Positions 24,098 to 30,694 of a stretch of 40,388 nucleotides of DNA are shown piece by piece (the stretch's first letter is position 1; each line of letters opens with the position of its first letter). Made by a program: the position numbers and the translations under genes. The stretch is taken from contig CAYOEJ010000014.1 in NCBI GenBank assembly GCA_964403015.1, forward strand, positions 1-40,388, read 5' to 3'. Origin of the DNA: CAYOEJ01 sp964403015. Lineage in GTDB: Bacteria > Actinomycetota > Actinomycetes > Actinomycetales > Actinomycetaceae. The notes beneath the pieces are model-generated. The model saw nothing but the letters and a program-made list of their open reading frames with translations, ran no database searches and was not told the origin of the DNA.

Positions 24098-24142
24098 TTC
24101 CGATTCGGACTGCTGCGAATCAACGGGTAAGATATTTCCCGC

Positions 24143-24216
24143 GCCCCCATAGCTCAGACGGTTAGAGCAGGGAACTCATAATTCCACGGTCGCGGGTTCA
24201 AGTCCTGCTGGGGGCA
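24143..24216 (+). tRNA. tRNA-Met (anticodon CAT)
   Basis: Full cloverleaf: acceptor GCCCCCA/TGGGGGC, D-stem GCTC/GAGC, anticodon loop CTCATAA, T-stem GCGGG/CCTGC with TTCAAGT, discriminator A. CCA is not encoded (CCG follows). The 27-43 position is a G-A mismatch; the other four anticodon-stem pairs are good. There is no initiator-type C1-A72 mismatch, so it is an elongator Met or, less likely, a lysidine tRNA-Ile. TAAGAT at 24128-24133 may be its -10 box. Confidence 0.93.
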
Positions 24217-24222
24217 CCGATT

Positions 24223-24268
24223 AAATCTCAGGCGGTAGCTCGATCTCGGCTCCGAGCGGGAGATTTTA
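24223..24268 (+). terminator. Possible terminator between tRNA-Met and the sirtuin gene
   Basis: AAATCTC (24223-24229) pairs with GAGATTT (24260-24266), followed by TTA, with an inner CTCGG-CT-CCGAG hairpin. It overlaps the sirtuin stop on the other strand and could serve both convergent genes. Confidence 0.4.
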
Positions 24269-25189
24269 CAGCTCGTAAGCGAGCCACGATAGCGCCTGTG
24301 ACGTGCCCACATGGACTTTAAGAGCTGCGCGGCTGTCTCCCCGCGTCGGTCCCCGGTTGATAATCACAATCGGCTTCTTCGATTTATGTGCTTGACGAAC
24401 AAAGCGCATAGCCGAACCCACGGCGAGCGATGAACCCGCAATCAGCAGTGCATCTGCGTCGTTGACTAGGGCAGTTGCGCGCTCGACGTCGTCGTCAGAA
24501 ACTTTCCCGCCAAAGAAGACAACGTTCGTACGAAGTATCCCACCGCACTGTGCGCAGTCTGCGATGACGAAGTCTTCAGTATTCGCGACGCTCGCATCCG
24601 CGTCCGGGGCGACTTCCATCCTGCAAATGTTATCGAGATGCCAGCTGGGGTTTAGTTCCGAAAGCCGCGAGTCGAGTTCCTCGCGCGGGCTTAGATCGCC
24701 GCAGCTGGTGCAGAGGACTTCGTCAAAGCGTCCGTGGAGATCGACGACGACGCGGCTCCCCGCTTTCGTATGTAACCGATCGACATTCTGCGTAATCAGA
24801 CCGCTAAGCAGACCGAATTCCTCGAGAAAGGCGAGTCCGTAGTGGCCGGGGTTCGGAGTGGCGTTTTGCGGCCCGCGCCAACCTAGGTGGTTGCGTGCCC
24901 AATAGTGCCTGCGCCAGCGTTCCTCGTAAAGAAATTGCTGAAGAGTAATTGGATTGCGTGGGGGAGCGCCCGGTGATCTGTAATCGGGTAGGCCCGAATC
25001 GGTGGATAATCCTGCGCCGGTGAGAGCCGCGATCCGTTTTCCAGCTAGAAGGTCACGCACGGGCTCGAGGGCTGTTGCGATGTCTTTCGGGTCGGGCCTG
25101 AATGCATCTGCAGGCGGAGCCTCGATGTTCTTGACGTGTAACTGTGGGGCAACCGAGGTGGGGAAGAAGTCTTCGATTCGATGCGCCAT
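24266..25189 (-). CDS. Sir2-family NAD-dependent protein deacylase
   Basis: A 307-aa sirtuin. The NAD-binding block is GAGLSTDSGLPDYRSPG (residues ~58-74), then TQNVDRLHTKAG, the catalytic His in VVDLHGRF, a zinc site CTSC ... CAQC (the second pair after an insert of ~50 residues), RTNVVFFGG and AGSSLAV. It removes acyl groups from lysines using NAD. The layout resembles class II (SIRT4-like) bacterial sirtuins, and the ~45-residue N-terminal extension and long zinc loop fit that group. TACTCT lies 6 nt before the ATG on the minus strand, without a ribosome-binding site. It is convergent with tRNA-Met. Confidence 0.92.
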   Translation of the reverse strand: MAHRIEDFFPTSVAPQLHVKNIEAPPADAFRPDPKDIATALEPVRDLLAGKRIAALTGAGLSTDSGLPDYRSPGAPPRNPITLQQFLYEERWRRHYWARNHLGWRGPQNATPNPGHYGLAFLEEFGLLSGLITQNVDRLHTKAGSRVVVDLHGRFDEVLCTSCGDLSPREELDSRLSELNPSWHLDNICRMEVAPDADASVANTEDFVIADCAQCGGILRTNVVFFGGKVSDDDVERATALVNDADALLIAGSSLAVGSAMRFVRQAHKSKKPIVIINRGPTRGDSRAALKVHVGTSQALSWLAYEL

Positions 25190-25201
25190 ATAGTCAGAGT
25201 A
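25190..25201 (-). promoter_or_regulatory. Putative -10 box of the leaderless sirtuin promoter
   Basis: On the minus strand TACTCT (25201-25196) is followed by 6 nt and the ATG at 25189. Confidence 0.45.
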
Positions 25202-25322
25202 AGTGAGATGTGGCTCTGATGTCTCGGACTACGACGTGGGGTGAATGGTGGGTATGCCCGGTATCGATCTCATGTGGCGCGACGGCTGTGGAAAACAATG
25301 ATGCGCCAATTGCCCGTTTTGT

Positions 25323-25334
25323 TAGCGTCCAACT
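25323..25334 (+). promoter_or_regulatory. Putative -10 box of the lipoprotein gene
   Basis: TAGCGT at 25323-25328, then 6 nt and ATG 25335, the spacing seen at other leaderless genes here. Confidence 0.35.
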
Positions 25335-25723
25335 ATGAGCAGGACATCGCTAGGACTATTGACGGCAAGAAGCAGCCTTTGGAATGACCGGGAATCTATC
25401 CAGGCTGGTAGGGGGACGCCAGACAAGGGGCTTCTACCTCACGCACTTGCCCTCTGTCTGAGTGGTGTCCTGCTCGCTGGATGTTCGAATGGTGAAGGAG
25501 CCGACCCTACGCAGGGCGCGGACACTGGGAGTCCCACTGTAAGTATGGAACCTTCTGATACGACAAGTTCTGAAACTGCTGAAGAAGATCCGAGCTACTC
25601 CATCCCACCCCGCCCCGACGTCGAACCTCCGCAGGAGCCGGTTCTGACTGGTGATGAGGCAACGGATGCGGTGGAGGTTGCGACGTACTTTATGAATCTT
25701 TATCCGTATGTGCTTGGCACAGG
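25335..25723 (+). CDS. DUF6318-type lipoprotein, 3' end lost in assembly gap
   Basis: The first ~129 residues are visible. An unusually long N-region (~32 aa) precedes a hydrophobic stretch and the lipobox LLAGC (Cys50). A Ser/Thr/Asp/Pro-rich linker follows, then RPDVEPPQEPVLTGDEATDAVEVATYFMNLYPYVLGTG. This last part looks like the start of the DUF6318 domain found in actinobacterial lipoproteins, where it leads into a Trp and Cys-x-x-Cys segment; that region is in the gap. The start at 25335 is leaderless by the -10 spacing, and no later in-frame start was found before the signal peptide. The function is unknown. Confidence 0.6.
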
Positions 25724-25823
25724 NNNNNNNNNNNNNNNNNNNNNNNNNNNNNNNNNNNNNNNNNNNNNNNNNNNNNNNNNNNNNNNNNNNNNNNNNNNNN
25801 NNNNNNNNNNNNNNNNNNNNNNN
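25724..25823. other. Assembly gap (100 N)
   Basis: Exactly 100 N, so the true gap size is unknown. It removes the 3' end of the lipoprotein gene and the 5' end of the PKD-like gene. Confidence 0.99.
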
Positions 25824-26521
25824 ACCCAATAAAAGCCGTTGAACCAGCAGATTATGGCCCGCTTCCTCAACCGAAAGCGCTGTCTGATCTAACTCCGGAA
25901 GAGCTGTGCGCTGACTACGGAGCACCTTTACCTGGAACCTCATTGAATTCGTCAACGATGACGCAAGGGAACTTTTCGGGGCCGCTCGCGGAATACTGCT
26001 CTACGAACCCGACTTCCGATCCCGCCGTGGAGACGGACGAAGCCGAATCAGGCGTTGACCCTGGCGTGACGGCCGCGGCGCTGGGGTACTACGTGCAGCA
26101 AAATGCGCAGGTGTACATCAATGCTGGAACACTGTCCTTCCAGCCCAACGGTGAGGCTTACGTAAACAAGGAGGTTTACTTCGATTCGAGTGCCGGAGCC
26201 TACCAAGATCGCCTTACGGTTTTGGGTGTTCTTGTCGAGCTGTCATTTGAGCCAGCAAGATTTACCTGGTCTCCCGGAGATGGGTCGAGCTTCACTAGTG
26301 GATCCTCTGGCGGACCCTGGCCGAGTGGGGATGTGCGACACGTATATACGGAGCCGGGCCAGTACACGCCAGCAGTATATGTATCGTGGTCAGTTCAGAT
26401 ACGGATCCCCGGGCAAACCAGTTGGCAAGCAATCCCCGGATATGGTCAAACACTGACCGTCGGTGTACCCCTGACGGTTGTCGAGTCCGAGGCGGTGCTC
26501 ACCACTGGGCAGGATGACTGA
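25824..26521 (+). CDS. PKD-like domain protein, 5' end lost in assembly gap
   Basis: Open from the gap edge (frame starting at 25826) to a stop at 26521, about 231 residues. The C-terminal ~120 residues form a PKD-like beta domain: VLVELSFEPARFTWSPGDGSSF corresponds to the usual W-FGDG strand, and VRHVYTEPGQYTPAVYVSW to the H-Y-PG-Y-V block. Similar actinobacterial proteins (YSWDFGDGTSP...HRYTTPGTY type) are secreted or surface-attached and uncharacterised. A TTG at 25943 is in frame, but the upstream residues (VEPADYGPLPQPKALSDL) look coding, so the gene very likely starts in the gap. It follows the lipoprotein gene on the same strand. Confidence 0.6.
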
Positions 26522-26536
26522 CGTTGGCTGACCGCG

Positions 26537-26542
26537 TAGGCT
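26537..26542 (+). promoter_or_regulatory. Putative -10 box upstream of the small membrane protein gene
   Basis: TAGGCT, identical to the lspA hexamer. The ATG at 26543 touches it, so that ATG could not be on the transcript; this supports the start at 26576. Confidence 0.35.
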
Positions 26543-26575
26543 ATGAGCAGGAAATTACTGCTGGCAAGGAGCCTT

Positions 26576-26830
26576 ATGTCGACACCAGAGGATCGCGACT
26601 CGAGCACGAGCGAAGAATCGACTCCTGATTCGCCGAGCGGATTGTCTCCAGAGGAGATTAAGAAGCTGAAAGTGGCACAAAAGCGTAATGTCATATTCGC
26701 GATTATTGGCGGCCTGATTCTTGCAGTGCTCGGCTTTTATGCCGGCCAGAACCTGCGTGACAACCAAACTGACGATTCGCTGGTGATGGTTGAGGTTGTT
26801 GTGAGCGACGAAATTGAGGAGCAACTCTAG
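26576..26830 (+). CDS. Small single-pass membrane protein, unknown
   Basis: An 84-aa protein: a charged Ser/Glu/Pro-rich N-terminus (residues 1-36), one membrane helix (NVIFAIIGGLILAVLGFYAGQ, ~38-58) and a short tail ending DEIEEQL. I do not recognise the family. ATG 26576 has AAGGAG 4 nt upstream; the earlier ATG 26543 sits against a -10-like TAGGCT. The stop overlaps the next start by one base, so it is coupled to the 167-aa gene that follows. Confidence 0.65.
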   Translation: MSTPEDRDSSTSEESTPDSPSGLSPEEIKKLKVAQKRNVIFAIIGGLILAVLGFYAGQNLRDNQTDDSLVMVEVVVSDEIEEQL

Positions 26831-27333
26831 TGTTTGGACGCAAGAAGAATTCATTCCCCGACTTCGTGGTGGACGCCAATGGTAAGAGACCTACTGCAGC
26901 TTCGCCTATTGCACCCGTCGCTGATGGCCGCTGGCTAGGGGGTTGGCCAACTGAGCTCGGAATCATGTCAGAAGACGGAAGCCGCGAAACTTACGAGTGG
27001 GCCGAGTTTGAAAACGGAGCGTGGGACGACGAGAGGAATCTTCTCACTCTCACCTTTGTCGATCCGCAACAGCCGCCCCTTTCGATCGAGTTGCCCCGGG
27101 ACGCAGACGAAGTCATCATCACCATGGTTCGTGAGCGTGTGGATCGATCAATCGTCTACCAACAGTTCGCCGATCTGCCCAGCGGCGGGATCGCGCGTGG
27201 TCAGGTTCGACGTAATGCGGATGAAACTCTCTTTACGCAGATCATTGTTGACCACGACATCAGCGACGCCGATCGGGCAGTCTTGAATCAACTCGAGAGT
27301 GAGCTGCGAGAAGCAGTAGGCCTTCGAATTTGA
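26830..27333 (+). CDS. Conserved actinobacterial protein of unknown function
   Basis: A 167-aa soluble protein starting with GTG, overlapping the previous stop by one base. It contains WAEFENGAWDDERNLLTLTFVDP, ELPRDADEVIITMVRERVDRSIVYQQFADLPSGG, RGQVRRNADETLFTQIIVDHDI and a C-terminal helix with LESELREAVGLRI. The pattern (an A-WD-E-L-V strand, a V-ERV-S-V block, an RR motif, a final helix) resembles conserved hypothetical proteins I have seen in many actinobacteria, but no function is known to me. No signal peptide or membrane segment. It is followed by a perfect inverted repeat and tRNA-Asn. Confidence 0.6.
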   Translation: MFGRKKNSFPDFVVDANGKRPTAASPIAPVADGRWLGGWPTELGIMSEDGSRETYEWAEFENGAWDDERNLLTLTFVDPQQPPLSIELPRDADEVIITMVRERVDRSIVYQQFADLPSGGIARGQVRRNADETLFTQIIVDHDISDADRAVLNQLESELREAVGLRI

Positions 27334-27336
27334 CGC

Positions 27337-27352
27337 TGTGGCACTTGCCACA
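27337..27352. repeat. Perfect inverted repeat (TGTGGCA-CT-TGCCACA)
   Basis: A 7-bp perfect palindrome with a 2-bp centre, 4 nt after the stop of the 167-aa gene. A second smaller repeat (ATGGC ... GCCAT, 27353-27370) follows. It could be part of a terminator or a protein-binding site upstream of tRNA-Asn. Confidence 0.5.
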
Positions 27353-27378
27353 ATGGCTAGATTTGGCCATTTCCGCAG

Positions 27379-27407
27379 TTCGCATTCCAGAAAAATTTTG
27401 CTAAGGT
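27379..27407 (+). promoter_or_regulatory. Probable promoter of tRNA-Asn
   Basis: TTCGCA (27379-27384) and TAAGGT (27402-27407) with a 17-nt spacer; tRNA-Asn starts 14 nt downstream. Confidence 0.4.
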
Positions 27408-27420
27408 AATCGAGTCGCAT

Positions 27421-27495
<75 letters not shown>

Positions 27496-27534
27496 AACCC
27501 CGTCATCACATCTTTGTGACGACGGGGTTTTCTT
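27496..27534 (+). terminator. Rho-independent terminator after tRNA-Asn
   Basis: AACCCCGTC pairs with GACGGGGTT, extended inwards by TCACA/TGTGA across one A-C mismatch with a short TCTT loop; TTTTCTT follows. Confidence 0.85.
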
Positions 27535-27627
27535 ATGCCACGAGGATCGCCTCCGCTTTGTGCGACCCCGAATTCGTCCGGTGGCTATACGGCACTTCAA
27601 AGCCACTGAAGATTATGCTCCTGCCGC

Positions 27628-27792
27628 CTAGCGACCGAATAGCCTCGCTAAGAAACCGGTTGAGGGCTGACCTTCGTGCTTGCCATCGCACCAATCGTTC
27701 GCTGGAACCTGCGCTTTGACGGATGCAATGTGCTGGCCGCAGCCAGCCCAAGTGGTCTTATGGCAAACCTTGCATTTGACGGGACGGCACAT
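27628..27792 (-). CDS. 54-aa Cys/His-rich protein (MCRPVKC family)
   Basis: A 54-aa protein translated from ATG 27792 with GAAAGG 7 nt upstream. It begins MCRPVKCKVCHKTTWAGCGQ, then HIASVKAQVPANDWCDGKH and a basic tail. Five cysteines (2, 7, 10, 18, 35) and four histidines within 40 residues suggest a zinc or other metal site. I recall short proteins of the same pattern (MCRxVxCxxCGKxTWAGCGxH) annotated as hypothetical in many bacteria; no function is known to me. Codon use looks normal. It lies alone, divergent from def, with a CsoR-like palindrome 56 bp upstream. The rest of 27535-27916 holds no other gene that I can support. Confidence 0.75.
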   Translation of the reverse strand: MCRPVKCKVCHKTTWAGCGQHIASVKAQVPANDWCDGKHEGQPSTGFLARLFGR

Positions 27793-27847
27793 GTGGAAAC
27801 CTTTCAAGAAATCTCAACTGACAGTGATACGCAAGAAGTGTACCAAA

Positions 27848-27872
27848 ATACCCATGGGGGTATAAGTCTTAT
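27848..27872. promoter_or_regulatory. Two adjacent palindromes, one CsoR-like operator
   Basis: ATACCCATGGGGGTAT (27848-27863) has perfect 6-bp half-sites and a G-tract like the copper-sensor CsoR operators of actinobacteria. Directly beside it ATAAGTCTTAT (27862-27872) is a perfect 11-bp palindrome. They lie between def (plus) and the 54-aa gene (minus), within the probable promoter of the latter (TACACT as possible -10 on the minus strand). Confidence 0.4.
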
Positions 27873-27881
27873 GGGAGCAAG

Positions 27882-27916
27882 TTGTTCACCTTCGCATTTG
27901 TGACACAATATCTGTC
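27882..27916 (+). promoter_or_regulatory. Leaderless def promoter
   Basis: TTGTTC (27882-27887), 17-nt spacer, ACAATA (27905-27910), then 6 nt to the def ATG. No ribosome-binding site is present. Confidence 0.6.
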
Positions 27917-28402
27917 ATGACCACTCGCGAAATTCGAATCATTGGTGACCCCATCCTGCGCACTCCCTGTGAACCGGTAACTGAGATCACCCACGGTATC
28001 CGCCAGCTCGTTGACGACCTCATGGAGAACGTCCAGCAGCCCGGCCGGGCAGGGCTAGCAGCAAACCAGATCGGCGTATCCTCCCGCGTGTTTTCTTGGG
28101 ATATCGATGGCAAGTGCGGATACATCATTAATCCTGAGATTGTTGAACTCTCAGAGGATGAGTATCAAGACGGTGACGAGGGATGCCTTTCCGTCCCCGA
28201 GCTGTGGTTCCCCTGCAAGCGAGCATGGTACGCAAAAGCCGAAGGTATCGACCTCGATGGAAACAAGGTTGTACTCGAAGGCGAGGAAATTTGGGCACGG
28301 CTCATCCAACACGAGGTCGATCATCTCGATGGCCATCTCTATATTGATCGCCTAGAGCGTTCCGAACGTAAGAAGGCGCTACAGGCGGTGCGAGAGTTGT
28401 GA
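27917..28402 (+). CDS. def: Peptide deformylase
   Basis: A 161-aa metallohydrolase that removes the formyl group from nascent proteins. All three motifs are present: GLAANQIG (residues ~46-53, motif I GxGxAAxQ), EGCLSVP (88-94, metal ligand Cys90) and QHEVDHLDG (131-139, ligands His132 and His136, catalytic Glu133). The start is probably leaderless. The stop overlaps the GTG of the next gene by 4 bp (GTGA), so def and the epimerase gene are cotranscribed. Confidence 0.96.
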   Translation: MTTREIRIIGDPILRTPCEPVTEITHGIRQLVDDLMENVQQPGRAGLAANQIGVSSRVFSWDIDGKCGYIINPEIVELSEDEYQDGDEGCLSVPELWFPCKRAWYAKAEGIDLDGNKVVLEGEEIWARLIQHEVDHLDGHLYIDRLERSERKKALQAVREL

Positions 28403-29334
28403 GTAAGCGTCCGAAGCTCGTACTGGCCGGTGTCTCCGGATTTATTGGATCGAGACTGGTTGAAGCCGCAGTGTCTGCGGGCTATCAAGTCACGCGGCTC
28501 GTGCGATCACCTTCGGATGAAACTGCCGGCGACCACATTACTGATGAGGCCTGGGATCCGACGGTCGGCGAACTTGACGAGTCGGTGCTAGCCGGAGCCT
28601 ACGGCGTCGTCTGCCTGAATGGCGCGGGTCTGTTTAGTCGTTGGTGGACCGATTCCTATAAGAAGAAGCTTTACCGCTCTCGAATTGATTCGGTAGCCAC
28701 GATTGTTAACGCCATAGAAAGGCTTGCGCCCGATGCGCGTCCCGAGGTCTTTTTGTCGGGATCCGCCGTGGGGTACTACGGTCCTGACAGCGGCGACGCG
28801 ATACTAACCGAAGAATCGCATCCCGGCACCGGATTTCTGTCGGGGCTCTGTGTCGACTGGGAACGCGAGGCACACAAAGCGGAGGCACTTGGTGCCCGTA
28901 CCGTCCTGTTGCGTACGGGCCTTACGATGGGCGCCGACGGCGGAATGCTCGGAATCCTTCAGCACCTGTACCGAGCGGGATTAGGCGGACAGCTGGGTGA
29001 TGGGCAGGCGTGGATGGCCACGATCTCGGTAGTCGACCATGTTAGAGCAATGCTCTTTGCGTTAAGAACACCGGAGATTTCTGGGCCAATTAATGTGGTT
29101 GCTCCGGACCCCGTTCGGAATGAAGACTGGAATAAACAACTGGGGGAGCATCTTCACCGACCAGCCATCATGCGTGTGCCAGCATTCGCAATGAGGCTGG
29201 GACTCGGCCAGATTGCCGACGAGGCAGCGTTAGCCTCCCAGCGAGCGTATCCGGCGGCCCTTGAAGAAGCCGGTTTTAGGTTCACAGCGCCATCAGTCGC
29301 TGATATCTTCCGTCAGGCGCTCCCGCGCACATGA
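28399..29334 (+). CDS. TIGR01777-family NAD-dependent epimerase (YfcH/SulA-like)
   Basis: A 311-aa short-chain-dehydrogenase-fold protein. The nucleotide-binding loop GVSGFIGSRL lies at ~12-21, CLNGAGLF at ~73-80, RWWTDSYKKKLYRSRIDS (~82-99) is a signature of the TIGR01777 group, SGSAVGYYG (~120-128) carries the Ser/Tyr region, and RTGLTMG, MATISVVDHVRAM and a C-terminal domain (DUF1731-like, RVPAFAMRLGLGQIADEAALASQRAYP) follow. The substrate is unknown. GTG start overlapping the def stop. Confidence 0.92.
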   Translation: MSKRPKLVLAGVSGFIGSRLVEAAVSAGYQVTRLVRSPSDETAGDHITDEAWDPTVGELDESVLAGAYGVVCLNGAGLFSRWWTDSYKKKLYRSRIDSVATIVNAIERLAPDARPEVFLSGSAVGYYGPDSGDAILTEESHPGTGFLSGLCVDWEREAHKAEALGARTVLLRTGLTMGADGGMLGILQHLYRAGLGGQLGDGQAWMATISVVDHVRAMLFALRTPEISGPINVVAPDPVRNEDWNKQLGEHLHRPAIMRVPAFAMRLGLGQIADEAALASQRAYPAALEEAGFRFTAPSVADIFRQALPRT

Positions 29335-29422
29335 CTTTGCGGCGCTGATATGGCATTCTGAAACTACCGAACCGTTCCTGGTGGGTGTTAAGGGGAATTT
29401 CACCCAAGCACAGGAGGTCACG

Positions 29423-29929
29423 GTGAACTCAAAATACGCCACTCGCGGCGTCATATTTATTCATTCAGTGACACCGGCCGTTCAACCACACGTTGAATGG
29501 GCGGTCACTTCCGTACTCGGATACCCAGTGCACTTCGAATGGACGAAACAACCAGCTCTTCCCTCAATGAATCGTGGCGAAGTGTCGTGGACGGGTGAGG
29601 CAGGAACTGGCGCGCAGATCGCATCCGCGCTCGGAGGTTGGGAACATCTCCGTTTCGAGGTGACCGAGGAGCCAACGTCGCTTAGTGACGGCGGCCGCTG
29701 GTCGTGTACGCCTGGATTAGGGATCTTCTACGCGCAGACCGATCTTTTGGGCAACGTCGTCGTCCCCGAGAATCGTGTACGTGCTGCAATCGAACAATCC
29801 GATGGCGATGCTGATGAGCTTCGCCGCCTCCTTGACCTCGCCTTGGGCCAAGCTTGGGACGACGAACTAGAAGTATTCCGCTACGCCGGTGCCGGAGCTC
29901 CGGTGCGTTGGCTTCACCGCGTCGGGTAA
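29423..29929 (+). CDS. DUF3145 family protein
   Basis: A 168-aa protein matching DUF3145 throughout: KYATRGVIFIHSVTPAVQPHVEWAVTSVLGYPV at the start, WTKQPALPSMNRGEVSWTGEAGTGAQIASALGGWEHLRFEVTEEP in the middle and LGIFYAQTDLLGNVVVPENRVRAAIE near the end. Its function is unknown; from memory, in Streptomyces it lies next to the fabD-fabH-acpP-fabF cluster. GTG 29423 is chosen because AGGAGG lies 5 nt upstream and the family begins at VNSKYATRG; the frame is open upstream inside the previous gene. A small hairpin (TGGGTG/CACCCA, 29382-29406) precedes the ribosome-binding site. Confidence 0.9.
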   Translation: MNSKYATRGVIFIHSVTPAVQPHVEWAVTSVLGYPVHFEWTKQPALPSMNRGEVSWTGEAGTGAQIASALGGWEHLRFEVTEEPTSLSDGGRWSCTPGLGIFYAQTDLLGNVVVPENRVRAAIEQSDGDADELRRLLDLALGQAWDDELEVFRYAGAGAPVRWLHRVG

Positions 29930-29947
29930 TAAGTAACTGAATAAGGT

Positions 29948-29980
29948 GAGGCGGGGTCCACGCACTAGACCCCGCCTCTT
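29948..29980 (+). terminator. Terminator after the DUF3145 gene
   Basis: Perfect 11-bp stem GAGGCGGGGTC/GACCCCGCCTC with a 9-nt loop, then TT. The 186 bp from here to the next gene hold no supported feature. Confidence 0.75.
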
Positions 29981-30164
29981 GCACGACAGCCAATCATCTA
30001 AAGGTGAGGAAACGATGATCAGGGGAGACCCGAGCGGCTGCCGGCATCGCTGTGCGACAAGTCCATCATAGTCCGAGATTATGAAATATCAACCTCATCT
30101 AACGACTCGGAACTAGAGTCACGAGAAGTGTGATCTTTCCTGAGACTGATCCGGACCAGAAGTC

Positions 30165-30581
30165 TCACTTATTAAAGAATGCTGCTAAATCCGCTGCTGC
30201 TGCGGTTAGATCGTCATCATCGTGCGCTTCGGCTTGAGGGTCATTGTGGGTGTCATTGGTTACCTTGGGCGCGTTTTTATCGTCTTTATCTGACGACCCG
30301 TCCGAGGTGGCTATTGTATCTTTATAGGTGGACATCATGGCAATGGAAATGAAGTCGTCGATGGTGGTCGCTGAACGTATCGATGCATCAGGAATCTCGA
30401 TTCGCGCCAACTTCTCTAGATTCACGGCGAGCGCCCATATGGACACGGTGTCGAGTCTTAAGTCCTCCTGCAAGCGCGCCTGCGGGTGAATCTCGTCTTC
30501 AGGAATCTCTGGAGCAATGTCGACTAGAGCCACCCTAATGCGTGCGAGTGCCAAATCCTCAGGACCATATTGTTCAGACAT
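30165..30581 (-). CDS. Acyl-carrier-protein-like protein lacking the carrier serine
   Basis: A 138-aa protein whose first ~80 residues are an ACP fold: EIPEDEIHPQARLQEDLRLDTVSIWALAVNLEKLARIEIPDASIRSATTIDDFISI. This matches the ACP pattern, in which DLGLDSL is followed by an LVxxLExxFxIEIPDE-like helix and TVGD. The phosphopantetheine serine of DSL is Thr here (D44-T45-V46), so normal loading by ACP synthase is not expected. Residues 90-138 are an added low-complexity Asp/Ala-rich tail. TGAACAATAT-type sequence and GAAAGG lie upstream; the ATG at 30581 has AAAGGAAATG spacing. It is convergent with the DUF3145 gene. No other fatty-acid gene is in the window. Confidence 0.7.
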   Translation of the reverse strand: MSEQYGPEDLALARIRVALVDIAPEIPEDEIHPQARLQEDLRLDTVSIWALAVNLEKLARIEIPDASIRSATTIDDFISIAMMSTYKDTIATSDGSSDKDDKNAPKVTNDTHNDPQAEAHDDDDLTAAAADLAAFFNK

Positions 30582-30682
30582 GACATTTCCTTTCGCCTCT
30601 TACCAGCACACTAGCCCAACTATGCTCATCACGAAATTTAAGACGGCGCCGAGGATTCTCTCCACATGACGGTTTGATAAGT

Positions 30683-30694
30683 TAGGCTCGTGTT
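30683..30694 (+). promoter_or_regulatory. Putative -10 box of a leaderless promoter
   Basis: TAGGCT at 30683-30688, 6 nt before ATG 30695; identical in sequence and spacing to the element at lspA. Confidence 0.5.

Noticed and set aside
24217..24265. CRISPR or attachment-site repeat beside tRNA-Met
   Set aside because: The repeats form one nested hairpin only; there is no duplicated tRNA 3' end and no integrase gene.
27516..27903. Open frames of 60-75 codons on both strands between tRNA-Asn and def
   Set aside because: They overlap the terminator or run antisense to the 54-aa gene, which has the better start site and a recognisable Cys/His pattern.
29980..30164. 18-codon frame at 30015 with GGTGAGGAA upstream
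   Set aside because: Too short to support, no recognisable peptide, and no conserved features around it.
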